From contig NC_068350.1 of the NCBI RefSeq assembly GCF_014633365.1, forward strand, positions 26,961,119 through 27,025,118: a DNA stretch of 64,000 nucleotides, given 5' to 3'. Source of the stretch: Diospyros lotus. Taxonomy: Eukaryota; Streptophyta; Magnoliopsida; Ericales; Ebenaceae. A program made the position numbers and the translations under genes. The stretch's first letter is position 1. Each line of letters starts with the position of its first letter. The notes under the pieces are model-generated. The model had not been told where the DNA came from. It made no database searches and saw only the letters and a list, made by a program, of their open reading frames with translations. Of the stretch, positions 1-13,225 are shown one piece after another.

Positions 1-796
1 TCTTCTTAAAGAATTTCCTCTCCTCTTTCAAGAGTAAGATCCTCACCTTAGAATCTCTCAAACCTCAAATTCATTTGGAATGGTTTGAGAACAACCCATG
101 GGCCTTATTTATAGATTTCCCAGACCAATCATGCGTTGCCACTTATCTCAAGATTAGCTTTGGACTCCAAAGACTCAAAACTATAATTGAATGTTGCTTG
201 AAATCCAAAGTGATCCAAAACTATATTGGAATAAATCTTGAAATCCAAAGTGATTTATTTACGCAAATACCCCAAGCTTCTTTCAAATGCCATTTTGGCA
301 TTGATTTCAAATCCTCAAGTTTTGATACTTTACCACATGAACCCTTAAGTCCCATGCTTCTCAATTGGCCCAACAAATTTGAAAAACTATCATATTCAAT
401 TCTTTTCAACTGGAATCAAAATTACACTTGAGCTCCAAATGCATGTTTCGATCACAAACCCTTTTGTTTCATCCCGAAACCACTTAAGCGTCATTCTGTT
501 CACAAAATTAGAGCCTTCTCAGGATTCCATGGATTTTCTGGAAGCCCCTTACCATCATTCGGTCTTTCAAGCTAACTTACAGCTGTACCGAAAATCGTTT
601 CTAATTTAATTTCTTTCAGCATCATAAATCTCGTCTCGAGATTCTCGTCAATGACATACCTTTATCCTCAGGTATTTACGTTCTGGGGCGCTCCTTGTCG
701 TCGATTCGACGATTTATTTTACTATCAAGCCACTTTTTTTATATTTTAAACTCACTTAAAATACATGGCAACCACACGAAAATATGGGGTATTACA
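1..796 (-). repeat. G1 3' LTR, truncated by window edge
   Basis: It ends on the plus strand in GGGGTATTACA, so on the minus strand the LTR begins TGTAATACCCC. It matches 15232-16058 nearly base for base, with scattered substitutions. A TATA-like CTATAAATAA lies on the minus strand near 108-117. The short open frames here are chance frames in LTR sequence. Confidence 0.85.
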
Positions 797-820
797 TTCT
801 CCTCCCCTTAAAAGAATTTT
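797..820 (-). other. G1 polypurine tract
   Basis: On the minus strand the sequence is a purine run (ttttaaggggaggagaa) directly before the LTR start TGTAATACC. This is where plus-strand DNA synthesis is primed in LTR elements, and it fixes the element orientation as minus. Confidence 0.8.
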
Positions 821-1186
821 ATCCCCGAAACTTGGCTCATACTTGCAATTTTCGAAGATCAAAATAAAGCATTCCATAGCCTAGGTCATAACTCATAATC
901 CACAAAATCTTGAATTTTCAATCTAATTTTTGGTGGTGAGAAAGCAAGAAATGGTTGACAACCATACCTCAACAATCGACAGATAATGCTCACACATCTA
1001 GTTTTCGCCCTCGTTAGCCCGATGTGGGATCACTCCTCCCCCAAAGAATCTAGCGCACTCGCTGGCAGAGGCCTCCTCACCTCCAGCGATCCTGACATTC
1101 CTCACCTGGGTATGGACTGCCCCACCCACTCGGTTCAACCATATGGATGCTTGTTTGAGGGTCCAACGATCTATAGTTTTGGTACA

Positions 1187-1378
1187 TCAAGTGACTGACA
1201 GTGCTCTCCCACCATAAACCTCATAAGGAGCCATCTCGACGCTACCGTGGTAACTATTATTATACGCGAACTCCAACAACGGAAGGTGCTCCTCCCAAAC
1301 TTTAGGCACGTACATCCTACCCCAAAACTTGAGAATACCATCTCGCATCTCAAAAATCAAAACCTTTGGGCTAGCCAC
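1187..1378 (-). pseudogene. G1 integrase remnant with internal deletion
   Basis: The minus-strand frame reads DGILKFWGRMYVPKV followed at once by WEEHLPLLEFAYNNSYHGSV and then EMAPYEVYGG. The second part is the conserved end of the gypsy integrase core (normally WDEHLPLIEFAYNNSYH..MAPYEALYGR). The first part resembles the segment before the integrase zinc finger (GILRF..RLYVPN). In an intact protein more than 150 residues, including the HHCC finger and most of the catalytic core, separate the two. Here they are fused in frame, so this is an internal deletion and the protein is inactive. The stretch 821-1186, between this and the PPT, holds nothing I recognise. Confidence 0.75.
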
Positions 1379-1469
1379 ACTCGTATATCCATAGATATAT
1401 ACGCCGATCAGCCCTACTAACCTTCCGTATGTCAGTCTCCAGATCCAGCTGAACCACCAGGCCAGCTAT

Positions 1470-2010
1470 CAGGATGGACGAACCCTTTTACACTACACTC
1501 ACCAACATTAGGCTAAAAGCCTCAATCAGCAACCACTCCTAGGCCATTAACCCAGCCACCACATTGTCATGCCCTGGGTGATTCAAGATAGTGGAGTCGT
1601 GGTACTTCAGGAACTCCATCCACCGTCGCTGCCTCATGTTTAGCTCTCTCTGTGAGAACACATACCTTAGACTTTTGTGGTTCGTGAGCACCTCAAACAT
1701 CTCACTGTACTGGTAGTGCCTCTATAACCTCAAGAGCACGTTCCTCAACTGCCAGCTTCAAGTCATACACCAGGTAGTTCACCTTGTGCCTTGGCGTGAT
1801 TCGTACATGATCACCCACCCATGTTGCATTAACACACAACCCAAACCTTTGAGCTCTCACAAGCTCTCCTTGCATCTAGCAGATCATTTTCACTTAACTT
1901 TCCTCATGAGTCTTGTTGTGGATACAACTATTTAGGAAAATCTCTTCACAAATCTCCGACAATAGTCTGCCAATCTCAACAAACTTTCAACCTTTTCATA
2001 GATAGTTTAG
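1470..2010 (-). pseudogene. G1 reverse transcriptase/RNase H remnant
   Basis: Reading leftward from about 2000, broken frames give RRFVKRFS (end of the RT thumb region, usually YRRFVEGFS), then GLGCVLMQHGWVIMYESRQ, then TNHKSLRYVFSQRELNMRQR, RWMEFLKYHDSTILNHPG and HDNVVAGLM. This is the gypsy RNase H order: GLGCVLMQ, TDHKSLKY, RWMEFLKDYD, HPGKANVVADALS. Stops and frame changes separate the blocks, so it is a pseudogene. Confidence 0.8.
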
Positions 2011-3870
2011 GGATCCTATCACAAAGCTTTGGTCCCTTGGGACTTGGATTCTAGTCCAAACATAACAACCACGTCGCTACCTAAACCTTGGCACCTAACC
2101 GTCTCTGCAGTTCACTATGTAGCTTTAACTCATGGGTCTCACACCCCTACCGCTAGCTAGCCCACAAGCTGCTCCGGTAATTAATAGTCACGAGCCCATC
2201 ACTAGTCTTCTGCCTTAGTCCTTAGGCTTAGATCAGCTGTTACAGGTCACACACTCGTGGTATTATCGTTATGTTAGATCTCTTTGTCCCGTCTCTGAGT
2301 GTTGTAATTGTCCCAACTTTCGCCACTCCTGATACTTCTTTCATTACCAGCCTGAACTCCAGACCTCATGGATCCTCAAGTTACTCATCTTCGAGGACTC
2401 CATATTCCTCCCCATAGGTGTTGGAATCCCTATCCGACATCTCATCAGTTTGGTTTCTACTCCCAATGAAATTTCACTATGGTCTGAGCTATACACCTCA
2501 GAATCATAAACCTTCCAAAGATCCACCTTTCAGCTATCTTGATAATGATTCGGGTCCCATGCGGTTGCCTAAGGCATAACCTATCCACATGTCCTATTTC
2601 ACATACCGTACCCAAACTTTTGATCATCGTGTGTCTTCCTTACACATATATACTATCATCCCAATGACATCAACTCATCATGTCCCAAATCATGAACAAT
2701 TCAAAGTTTCCAACCCAAAACCTCTACGAGGCCCAGGACTTCACTTTGGCCACTTCATCAGCTAAGTTGACACCAAACTGACATGACTAGTTCCCATGAG
2801 TTGTTTCCTCAAGGTAACCTACCTCAATTCCAAAATCCAAGGCACTACTCTTACCTCAATTCAAATATTCTAGAAACCTCCTCCCTCAACTACCTGGGGC
2901 CAACCGAACTTTTGGGCAACATTTGCACCTCTCTCACCCCCATTCAAGGCCAGCATTCACACACACTCATTTCCATCAACGAACCTAGGGTTACCCACCT
3001 TGCCTACAAGACTTTTGGGTAGCATTCGCACCTCCCTCACCTTATCATGGCCTAGTTTCTAGGCCTACTGGACTTTTGGGCAACCATCGCACCTCCCTCA
3101 CCCCATCACGTGGCTAAGGTTCTCGTATTGGTGGCCACAAAGCTAAGGTCTCCCTTCAGCCTATTGGGAGTCAACTCTGAGGCGTGCCTTCCTTACATCC
3201 ACTCAGTAATTTTTGAATCCTCGAACTCGCTAGGCTCCTCAAAATTCTTGGCCTAAATCCCAAGATTCATAGTGGCTTCGCACATCTAGCCACATACAAC
3301 TTTCTAATCATCTATCAGGTTCTAACAAAACAACGTTAATATCTATGGTACTCCTCATGCAAACCTTCCCTTAGGTTTGCTCTAAGTTCACAACCCCTAA
3401 GTCTCCAAGCCCACTTAACACACTGAACCATAGTCGTAAACTCTGTTGACTAGGTATCTCATCATTCCCTTTGTGGTCGCTACGACCTAACAAGAAACTC
3501 TTACATTTTAAGCACACAAACTCTTCCTTGAACTGAGATTTCCATCACACAACTCATTGTCAAGGCTTTAGACTGGCTATGCTCTACTACCCGAAATCTC
3601 ACTCACCGAGATTTCATTACATCTCGTATTTCATTATTCATATCAAGCTGACTATCGGTCTGGGACCATCAAATTTGTTCCTCCTATGCACTACATTCAT
3701 AGCCAACCACCACATAAGCTATCACCATCTACCCAGTCATATAGTAGGCTTACTCCTACACCAAGCGTCGACCCCCACACAAGTACGCCCCGGGTGAAAC
3801 TGCACAGTCTCGTCATAGTCCTCCAAGAACTATCATTCACTGTAACTTCCATATGTCTAGCTCCTTCTGT
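2011..3870. other. G1 interior, no recognisable coding
   Basis: The rest of G1 pol and gag should lie here on the minus strand, but I cannot recognise domains in any frame; open frames are 60-80 codons and unconvincing. The only structure seen is a degenerate repeat at 2905-3105 (separate entry). Confidence 0.4.
2909..3102. repeat. Three degenerate repeat units in G1
   Basis: CTTTTGGG(C/T)A(A/G)C followed by (T)CGCACCTCCCTCACC occurs at 2909, 3012 and 3073, so spacing is about 103 and 61 bases. The units differ at several positions and look like an old local duplication. Confidence 0.55.
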
Positions 3871-3875
3871 AAGAA

Positions 3876-5412
3876 TGATGGGTGTCGAATCCAACAAATA
3901 ATAAATTCTTGCTCTTAAAAATATGAATTGTGATAGTGATAAGCAAGGTCGTATCCACAGGGATTGGTTAGATCTATTCCTTTGAAAAATTAGAATAAAT
4001 AGAAGAAACGATTGGGGGGCTTGTATTACGAAATTTAAACAATTAAAAATAAAATATTATTCTAAATTAATAAGACAAATCAGAATCTAAAATAAATTAA
4101 AGTAATCAATAGAAACGCTTCCGGTAGAAGGGATTTATCCACCAATGGTTATAACACTGATCATTGATACCAAAGTCACTAATTTTCCTTGAATACTTGG
4201 CCTTAGAAAGAACAACAAGCTCTGTTCATTCAATATTTCCCTTACTTCTTAGTTAATTAAAACAAGCTCTTCAATTAACCCTTACCTTCAAACAACCCTA
4301 GAACGAGCTCTCTAGAATTTAATTCAATGGAAGCATTAAACTTTGTGGAAACGAGACCAAATCTGAATAATAAACACACAAGTTTGGTTTATTTAATTCA
4401 ACACATGTACTCCCTAGGAATTGAATGAAAACTTGTCCATAATCATCAACCCTAGTTGCTACTTATGCAAGAAAGCCCAAACAATTACGGATTTGGTATT
4501 CAAGCCAGCATTTGATCATGCATCAAGAATTGAATAGCGGTCGTCTATGCAATCAAAACACACAATAATAAATAATAAAACCAGAAGATACATGAATATT
4601 CAAGATAAAATCAGATTGCAAATAAACTCAAAAAGATCTCACAGTGTTCTTCACATGGCTTCAAAATATCCTTCTACCGAAAAACCAAAGTTTAGCCACA
4701 CATAATGAGAGAAAGAACACAAAAAGAAGAGAAAATATGAAAAGGATGCTTCTTCCCCCTCTTGGATGTGCTTCTCTGCCTCTTTTTCTTCCTGGGTGTC
4801 CCCGTCTTGAGCTTGGATCAAAACTTTAAATATCCCCCAACAAAGAATCCAAATCAACCAAGGAATTAGGGCTCCTAGACTCCCGTAACTTATGATCCCA
4901 CGTTGGGTTGGATAACGAGCGTTTTGGGCTTCGGCCCCTTCTTAATAATTGTAGTTGAGATTGTTTAGATGAATTTGGGATTTTTAATGACTTGATTTGG
5001 ACATCATAAGCTCAAGTTATGGCCTTTTAAAGATTCCATGTTTGTGCAGAATTCTAATCCAATTAGGATTTGGCCCAGCTTTTCGGCCCTAACTTGAAGC
5101 AATGTTTGGAGGCCCAAATGAACTCGGATTTGGACAAATCATACCATTATGGAAAGCCCAAGAAGTCCTCTACAAAATCTCTGAATACCTTATTCATGTT
5201 CTTGAACTCTAACATGTTAGAAAATCTGCAAGAAGCCCAAAAGGTCAAAATATTAAAAAGCTAAAATTTTGTAAGTAAAAGCCCAATTTATTCTAACCTA
5301 TCTAAAATTGCCTTAACCATAAAAATAAGTATAAATCAACACAATAAGGCATAAAGCTCACCCAAGAGACCATATGTAAGGGAAATAAATATATGGAATT
5401 ATGCACTTATCA
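3876..5412 (-). mobile_element. C1: solo LTR, family C, inside G1
   Basis: The element runs from TGATGGGTGTCGAATCC to GCACTTATCA and is flanked on both sides by AAGAA (3871-3875 and 5413-5417). TG...CA ends with a 5-bp target duplication and no coding sequence indicate a solo LTR. It carries AAGGTCGTATCCACAGGGAT near 3947, the core shared with C2 and C3. A minus-strand TATA-like TATTTAAAG near 4826 suggests minus orientation. Short open frames inside look like chance. Confidence 0.75.
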
Positions 5413-5417
5413 AAGAA

Positions 5418-6435
5418 CCATACCCTAGGCCCTCGTCACCATTGACCACATCACCATAAAGGTAGTGCTTACACGACCCTCAAGCATGCACCAAATCTAC
5501 CATATCTAGTTTATACGTTGGATAGCTCTTTCCATGCAACCCAACTCTATCCTCGAGACATATGCCAAAAATGACTCTTCTTATGATCCCACTAGCATTG
5601 CCACACCAAACACCGAGGTTAATCTACCCCTTGAGCCTCACAACGCTCATCTCACAATGGACTCCTCTACAATATACCGCAATTGCATACCAAAACTTAA
5701 CGGATCACAATTCCCTCGTAGTGTCTCCAATGCCACTCATACTTGCATTCTCAATTCTTTCCTCTATTGAATAGTTCATTCGTATGCCGTCAAATGGAGA
5801 CTACTTCAAATCTAACCAATGGATTCTCTTTGCGAATATCTTCATACTCTCACAACAATCGTCCATCTTCGGCCTCTCACTTAACCCAATCCCTTGGATC
5901 CTTCATCTTATTTTCAAACCACTAGATTCTCCTTACATTCGGATCTTGATGATTCAAATCATCTGTTCTTGATCCTAATCATGACAGCTAGGTTATATCA
6001 CATTAGACTAACCATCCCTGACTCGATCCTTCTTGATAACTTTAGTTATCCCATTATTTAGCGTAAGAATTTCGGCCAATGACATCAAATCAACAGTCTC
6101 TAAATCTCATAGATCCATAATCATGGTTACCAAATCAACCTTACATTCGAACCATATCGTTGGACCCTAACTTTCATAGCTAGGTTATTCTAACCAATTG
6201 TTCTATCACTTAACAAGGTTAGATCCTCAAATCAATAATCTCTAAAACCTCAACCGACAATCCCAAATCTCTAAGTAGGGATCCATTCTACGAATCATCA
6301 GTTTCCTTCCCCCCCCCCCCTTCCCCCCTAAGTCTCCACTTGGGGTTTCTATTTAATTCACTCTGATACTAACTATATCAGAGCGCCTTAAGTCTCCAAG
6401 TCAGTCTTTTTCCTAAGTCTCCAAATAACATTTCG
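5418..6435. other. G1 interior next to the PBS, no recognisable coding
   Basis: This corresponds to the leader and start of gag of G1 on the minus strand. I recognise no gag. It contains a run of 12 C at 6309-6320 and a second PBS-like string, CTCTGATACTAAC, near 6361, about 75 bases from the true PBS. That hints at a local duplication of the leader. Confidence 0.4.
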
Positions 6436-6448
6436 CTCTAATACCAAC
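6436..6448 (-). other. G1 primer binding site
   Basis: The minus-strand sequence directly after the LTR end (GTTACA) is GTTGGTATTAGAG. It matches the usual TGGTATCAGAGC complement of initiator-Met tRNA with one change. Its position at the inner edge of TGTAACACCCC (6449) defines the LTR end. Confidence 0.75.
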
Positions 6449-8828
6449 TGTAACACCCCAAATTTTTTAGGCATGTTATAATTTAGGATTTCAGGAATAT
6501 AATTTTTTTTTTCATACCATAATCACTAACATACATCACACAAATTCCCAAAAATCCAAATTTCACCTTCTCAGCCTCACAAATCCAATAATCTAATAGC
6601 TAAGACAGACATTAAAATTTCAAATGCGGAAGCTAGATCGTACCTGATATGGTTCATAACCATAATGCTTTATTTATAATAAGAAGCTGTTTGAGACGTA
6701 TACAAAACACATTACATGGATACCATTTCTTGAAGTAACAACCGTACATTTCAAACATAACCAAAACATACATAGGTTCGCACATAATCAAAACATCCTA
6801 AACATACTACATGCGGTGAAATAAGCCTATTCTTCAACTATCTCTTTTCCCTTAAAGCTGCTTGTCGAACTTGGAATGTTTGAATATTTCAAGGACATAG
6901 TGCAATTAGAAGATGAATCTTCTAGTGAGAACTCCAAAACAGTTTATATCAATGCATGAACAGGTATAAAAAGTATGAGGAAAATAACGAAAACTACTTC
7001 GAAGTGCCTCATGAACATGTTAGCCTTCTCCAACGAAAGATTTCTCAATGGCACACGCATAGCGCCTCTCGGGAGGTCCCTAACCATGTCACCTTGGCCC
7101 AACCTCATAGAACTCATGCAAACACCACATTCGTTGTCCATTAGACTCACGGTCTTCCCCACGAGAGTTTTCTCAATGGCTCAAGCATAGCGCTTCTCGG
7201 GGGATCTCCAGACTTTTTGCCTTCGAGCAACAATAGAGAGGTACAATAATATGGTCACACAGATTTTATAAATACAATAGTTGAAAACCAACATCATATA
7301 TTTTGCAAGAAAAAACATTTCAGATATGCAACATAATTTTATTCAAGAAAACAACAGGAGTTTGGGTATAAGAGTCTCACAAAATAGATTTCATGCAATA
7401 GGAGTCTCACATAAGAGAACAAAAATAGGATTTACAGTATAGGAGTCTCACCTTGATGGTTTATCTCTGAAAAGTTACGGTTTCTCAACAAAAGGCCTAG
7501 GTTTCTGCATAAAACATGTGTTTCGGTAAACCTAATCTCCAATATTTTTACATAGGGTTGAAAGGCATTAAATTTGGGTCATAACTAGAAAATTTCAAGG
7601 AAAGAAGGCCCCACACGCACCTTCACCCCCTGGGAAGGTGGCCCACGCGCCTTCACACATAGCCTTTTCCCGGCGCATGTAATTCACGCGTCGCCGTGAC
7701 AACACTGCATCACTTTCGTATTTCGGCCATATCTAGGGGTGTGCAATCGGTTATAATCGAACTGAATCGACCAAAAAATACTAACCAAACTAAACCGACC
7801 AGCATATAATAACCGAACCAAATCGAACTGACCAACCTCACTAACTGAACTAATCGAAATCGAACTAACCAAAAAGTAAACTAAATTAAACGAACCGATA
7901 ACCGATTATGCAAAATCAGTATAGAAACAAACCGATTTGCAGAAATGAAATACAAGAACAACATATGCAAAACCATTTAGAAATTGAGAGAATACAAATT
8001 AATTTTTGCAAAAGAAGGAAATACAAATGAAATGAAGAAATATCAGGAAACTATCTCATTGAAACAAACCTCACTGAAATATTAAGAAACTAACTCATAA
8101 TAAGGAGACGAAGGGGATGACTGATCATCACTTAAAAGTAAAAAAAATTAAAAAATTGAAACCCTAACCTAATGTCAATACTAACCTCTGTTTAACGACC
8201 GATCATCATTGGTATTGGTTGATCGTCTAAGCACAAGGAAAAAAAGTAACAAGGAGACGAAGGGGATGGCGATCGGCGAAGGGAAAGGCGTATGTTTGGG
8301 TCCGACAAAGGGGATGACAATCAGTGAGGGGAAAGACGGGGGGCGGCCGACTATTGATGGCAATGGGAAAGGCGTCGAAGGTGGAGGCGATACCGATGGC
8401 GACAGACTCGAAGGGTCTCTCTCTCGGCGTCTCGTGTCCGTCTCGGTCCAGCCTTCTAGTTCCAAGTGAGTGAGAGTCTTTGCCTCAGGTGCCGTGGCAT
8501 CGATGTCAATGGAAGGGAGGAGGCGATGTTGCCGCCGTGCCAAAGCGTCGAAGACGATGGAAGGGAGAGGGAAGAGCCGGAGCGAACGTGTAACATTCTA
8601 GATTTTCAAACTCAAATATGATATAATACCTAAGGTTATTAGATTCTAATACTTGAGTAAATAGGTCATTTCAAGGGATTATAAAAGCCTTGAGACAAAG
8701 GTTCAGTTTTTGAGCCAGTGAAAAAATCGTAAATATTGAAGTTCAGGTAAAAGTGTAATTTACCTAAAACCTTGGGGTATTGGCGTAATAAGTCCATTTT
8801 TCGGGAACCAAAAAGTGCAATTAAAAAT

Positions 8829-11385
8829 TGTAATGACCCGCTCCCACTTACGGGCGCTACCGGTAAATAATCGACCGGATTACTCACCCGACGAACCACA
8901 ACGGAAGGGTTGGACTATGTTTCAACAGAAAACGCCCTAGGTGGGAACTAGGCTTCGTCCTTCCCTTCGCTCCACTCAGGAATCAGTCCCAACTCAAATA
9001 AGAAAACCCAGCGGACCAAGACCCGAAACCCGAGTGAGCTTCACCTCTCTTCAGCTAGCCTCATAGCAAGCCGAAGGTGACCCAAGCACAAAGCTAACAT
9101 AACAAACACTGCGCTGAGTATTGGGGATTTATGAGAACATACCTCGCTGATCTTTACTCGATCTGAACTTGACTTCAACAACTAAAGCCACATACACAAC
9201 ACGCAGACTCACAATCGTCTATCACACCATTATGATTACAACAACTAGATACCTCTAGTGCTCAATATCGCTTACATTCAATTACATAAATACATGTATG
9301 AAAATACAGGAGAATACACAACAACACATCTCAAGCAACAAGCTAATTACCACAACAGCCTCCCGGCACCATCCCTGCTTGCATCTGGACTTGCATCATC
9401 TACACATGAGGTAAAACCTCATGAGTCATAAAGACTCAGTAAGGGTGCAATGCATGTAAATATGAATACAACCATGTTTATGTATGCCAATGCATGCAAA
9501 TGAGGCTAGGCCCACTCATTCTCACAACCCTCCAAGGTTTGAGGCATTAACCTATCAACCCTTACAACACTAGTCCTCCTTATGGCCACAGGTCCACTAG
9601 ATCTCGCATTGTGCAAGTGTTAACTGCTACATGCAAATGCAATATAAAAACATTATCAAACACATTTACCAACTTGCAAGGCCACCTCCACATGGGGTTG
9701 TCCCTTACCTGGCTCGAAGCCTCCTCTCTGCCTCGACAAGAACGCCAGCCCGAACTCCGAGAACTACTAGGATCACCGCCTCCCCCATCGAACCTAGATA
9801 CCAATCACATGAAAACCCACAATATTAGGATTTAATCCAGGGCTTCGATTTTTTTCATACACCGCAAACATCACCCAACAATACTCCCAATAAACCCCAC
9901 CCGAGGGTTCAATCCAACCAACACTACACAGTTCATTATCTCAAATAAGGTAAATTAACTCGAACAGAAATTTAATTAATTACCTTAGCCAATATGGGGA
10001 ACGAATTCGAAAAATGCCAATCCGGCGATGCCTCATGAGATGCCACCTTGTGCTCAAAACCCCATTTCCAAGCTTCTGGCACGCTCCTTGAGCCCCAAAA
10101 CACTTTCTAGACTTTTCTTCCATTTTTCTAGAATTTTCTGACATTTTCTCCTATTTTTTTCCTTATTTTCCTTATTTTCTATTCTTTTTATTTTTCTTTT
10201 TCTTTTTTTTATTTTCTTTCTTCTCTTCCCCTTTCTTCTTCTCCCCTTCCCGCGCAACCTACTCCTCTTCTTCTTCCTCACAGTGACTGCGCACAGCGCA
10301 GCAGCCCCCCTGCTGCTGGCCATCGGCCACCTGGCCTCACCGACCACCGCTGCCGCTCCTCCACCATCGACCGACACCGCTCATCGCGCAATTACAGCCA
10401 TCGAACCAGCCTTTGCTCCCACAACCAGCTGCCGCTAGCCCGCACGAGCACGACCTCTGCGTTCGCCATTGCCGACCACCGAAGGTCCTGGCCGCTTTGC
10501 TGCCTCGGCCTTCTGCATTGAGCACATCGCCAGCCACCACCTTAGCCATCGGCCTCCTTCACAGCACCTCATCGCGAGCCACCGCAGCTACTGCTGCCTA
10601 CTTCACGCGTCAGCCATTGCTGATCTGCCTTTAGCAGCTGCCGCCATCCAGCCAACCTCCATCGCTTCAGGCCGGCCTTCGGCCTTCTCTCTCACGAGCT
10701 CTCTCACACTCTTACGACCGTGCTCTCTCTCTCTCAGCTCTGCTCCTCTCGGCCATTTCAGAATGGCCTAGACAATACATAGGAAGCTTCCTCTCTCACG
10801 CGGGAATACATATACACATATATATATATACTTACAATTTTAACCCCTTTATTTTCAGATAATTACTCTAAAGGAACATCTTAATTACATTTGGGGATTT
10901 TTATAATAGCACTTGGGCCCTCTCAAGGTTTTAATTGATTACCCTCGAACCACTAAAACCTTAATTCTCCAAAATTAAAAAATTGGCTTTTACTCGAAAA
11001 TATTGATTTCGTCCATGCGCCTGCACAGAACCTTTATTCCACCCAAAAACACTTAAGGGTTGCCTTCTTCTCAAAATCGGACCACCCCTAGGGTACCCTC
11101 AGCTTCCCGGAGGTCCCCTAGACCATTCAGTATTGGCACCCATTAGGGGTTATACAGAATTTATTTCAAAAATTATTTCCAATCGGACTGCTTCTAGCGT
11201 CATTATCCTCAACTCGAGACGCTCACCAATCCCTTGCACTCTTCCCTGGACATCCAAGTCCCGAGGCACTCCCAACCGCCAATTCGACAAATTTCATTAA
11301 TTAATTTCTCGGAACCGACTCTTGATCTTCCCGGACCACCCGAGATCCTTTCAAAATAATCAAAAATTATTTATTTTCAATACCA
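8829..11385 (-). repeat. B': LTR of family B, minus strand
   Basis: This is the reverse complement of the family-B LTRs at 24494-27061, 35007-37574 and 45155-47735. On the plus strand it starts TGTAATGACCCGCTCCC, and on the minus strand it ends GGGTCATTACA. It follows family B to CAATACCATGTAATACC near 11393 and then diverges into LTR E, so the last ~10 bases of B are missing. No second LTR, PBS or interior accompanies it. It is GC-rich at 10250-10700, where several chance open frames occur. Confidence 0.75.
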
Positions 11386-13225
11386 TGTAATACCCGCGCG
11401 CCCTGCACACAGCCTCCAACCTTTTTAATTTAATTTTTTTTTCTTTTTAACTCAAACTTTCCAGAATGCTTAAATACCTCAAATGGCTTCCAAAACATCA
11501 AAGTTTGCCACTATTCACCCACATTAAGCATTCATACATATTTAGCAAAATAAATACATCATACACTAACCATACACCAACACATACATTCTTCTTGCTT
11601 CATTACCTTAAACCTTCCAAAACTCCCTTTCCTTTAGAAGATTTCCCACCTACATAGAGGTCAAAGGACCTTATGACCCAAAGCTCAGTAAGAGTGCTAT
11701 GCAAATGTAAATGTAACATGAGAAATAAACATGTAATGCAAATGTAATGCATATAATGGGTAGTCCTCCATGCCCTCATAACCACTTAGGTTAAGGCACC
11801 AACCAACCCCTCCCTCATCACTAGTCCTCCATATGGCCATAGGTCCACTAGAACACAAAACATGCAATATGACCATTACATGCAACTCATTCAAAACAAG
11901 TACATATGCAAGAAAACCCCACCACTTGGGGTTATCCCTTACCTTTTTATCTTTGAAGCTTCAAGCCCTCACTTGCCAAGACTCTCTCTTTGGCTTTCAA
12001 CCACCTTGAGAAAAATATTCTTAAAACATTTAAGATCTTGAAGACTAGAGAAATGAAAGGAGAATGAAAACTTACTTACTTTCTAGAGAGATTTAAATCA
12101 AGACTTACCTTTCTCTCCTTTGGAAGCTCACAAGAGAACTCTCCTTTGTTCTTTAATTTTTTCCACCAAGCAAAACCTCCTCATAGAGATTTCTCTTTCT
12201 TTATATACTAAGTCTTGACATCTCACAAGTTCAAGACTAATTTCTAGCCCTTGATCAATCTTTTGAAGAATAAATCCCAACCTTTGAAACTAGCACAATC
12301 CTTATGCTTCTCCAAAACTCAATCCTAGCCTTTGGTTTTAAGAGAACCCATCTCTACTCTCTAGAGAAACACAATCCTTGCCATCTAGTCTCTTTAAATC
12401 TGCACCCTTGATAATAAACTAAAGACTACATCTCCACCACCCATTCTTTTATTAGGCTTATTAGATATTTATTAAATTTGCAAATTTGGCAATCCATGCC
12501 ACTTTCAAGACTCAATTATAGCCATTAGATCTTAACCCCTTTCAAGCTAAATCCTCCACCATTGGATCAATTCTCCAATTCCCATAATTCTCCAATTTTC
12601 AAAATTAATAAATATAGACTAATTTCAAGATTGACCATTTTCTCCATTTTTAATTTAATTTAAATCCCATAAATTTTCAAGCATTTAATGGAGACTAATA
12701 TCTTTTTCTTTTGATTTAATTTAAATTGCTCTTGAAAGACATAATTCCTTTTACTTTGGCATTTAATTTAATCCACCATTTTCCCACATAAATGCATGAC
12801 TAATTTCCATTTAATATGGAATTTCTTTTAATTCTCACCATAATGACTCACATTTAATGCTTGAGAGACTAATTTCCTTTTCTTTTTGAACTTCTTTTAA
12901 TCCCACTCTTGCTTCGCAAAATCATGCCAAGTGTCTCAATCTAACCTACTTAGCTTCCATTTTAATTTCTAATTATCTATGCATTTTCCCATGCATTTAA
13001 ACAAGAATTAAATTCTCCCAAAATCATTTCTCAAATATATAATTATTTTCTTCACCAAAAATAATTTACATTTTATGGAACGGGACTCCAAATTACCGTT
13101 TTGCCCTTCTTAAGGCATCCTATATATATGTGTCTTCTCTTTGATTCAAGGGAAATTTTGGAAATTTCCATATACCATTATTCCCTTAATCAATAATTTT
13201 ATCATGACTCATCGAGGATATTACA
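11386..13225 (-). repeat. E: gypsy LTR abutting B'
   Basis: On the minus strand it starts TGTAATATCCTCGATGAG at 13225 and ends near 11386 (TGTAATACCC on the plus strand). It has the same plan as LTR B: a minus-strand TATATAAAG box at 12199-12207, then near 11690-11620 a CTTACTGAGC...GGTCATAAGG...CC block, which in B reads CTTACTGAGTC...ACTCATGAGG. I found no matching target duplication (TACCA on the left, GGTGG on the right), so the B'/E boundary is unresolved. Confidence 0.6.

Noticed and set aside
8181..8543. 120-codon minus-strand frame in the hAT element
   Set aside because: Ser/Pro/Arg-rich low complexity with an overlapping plus-strand frame; no transposase motif.
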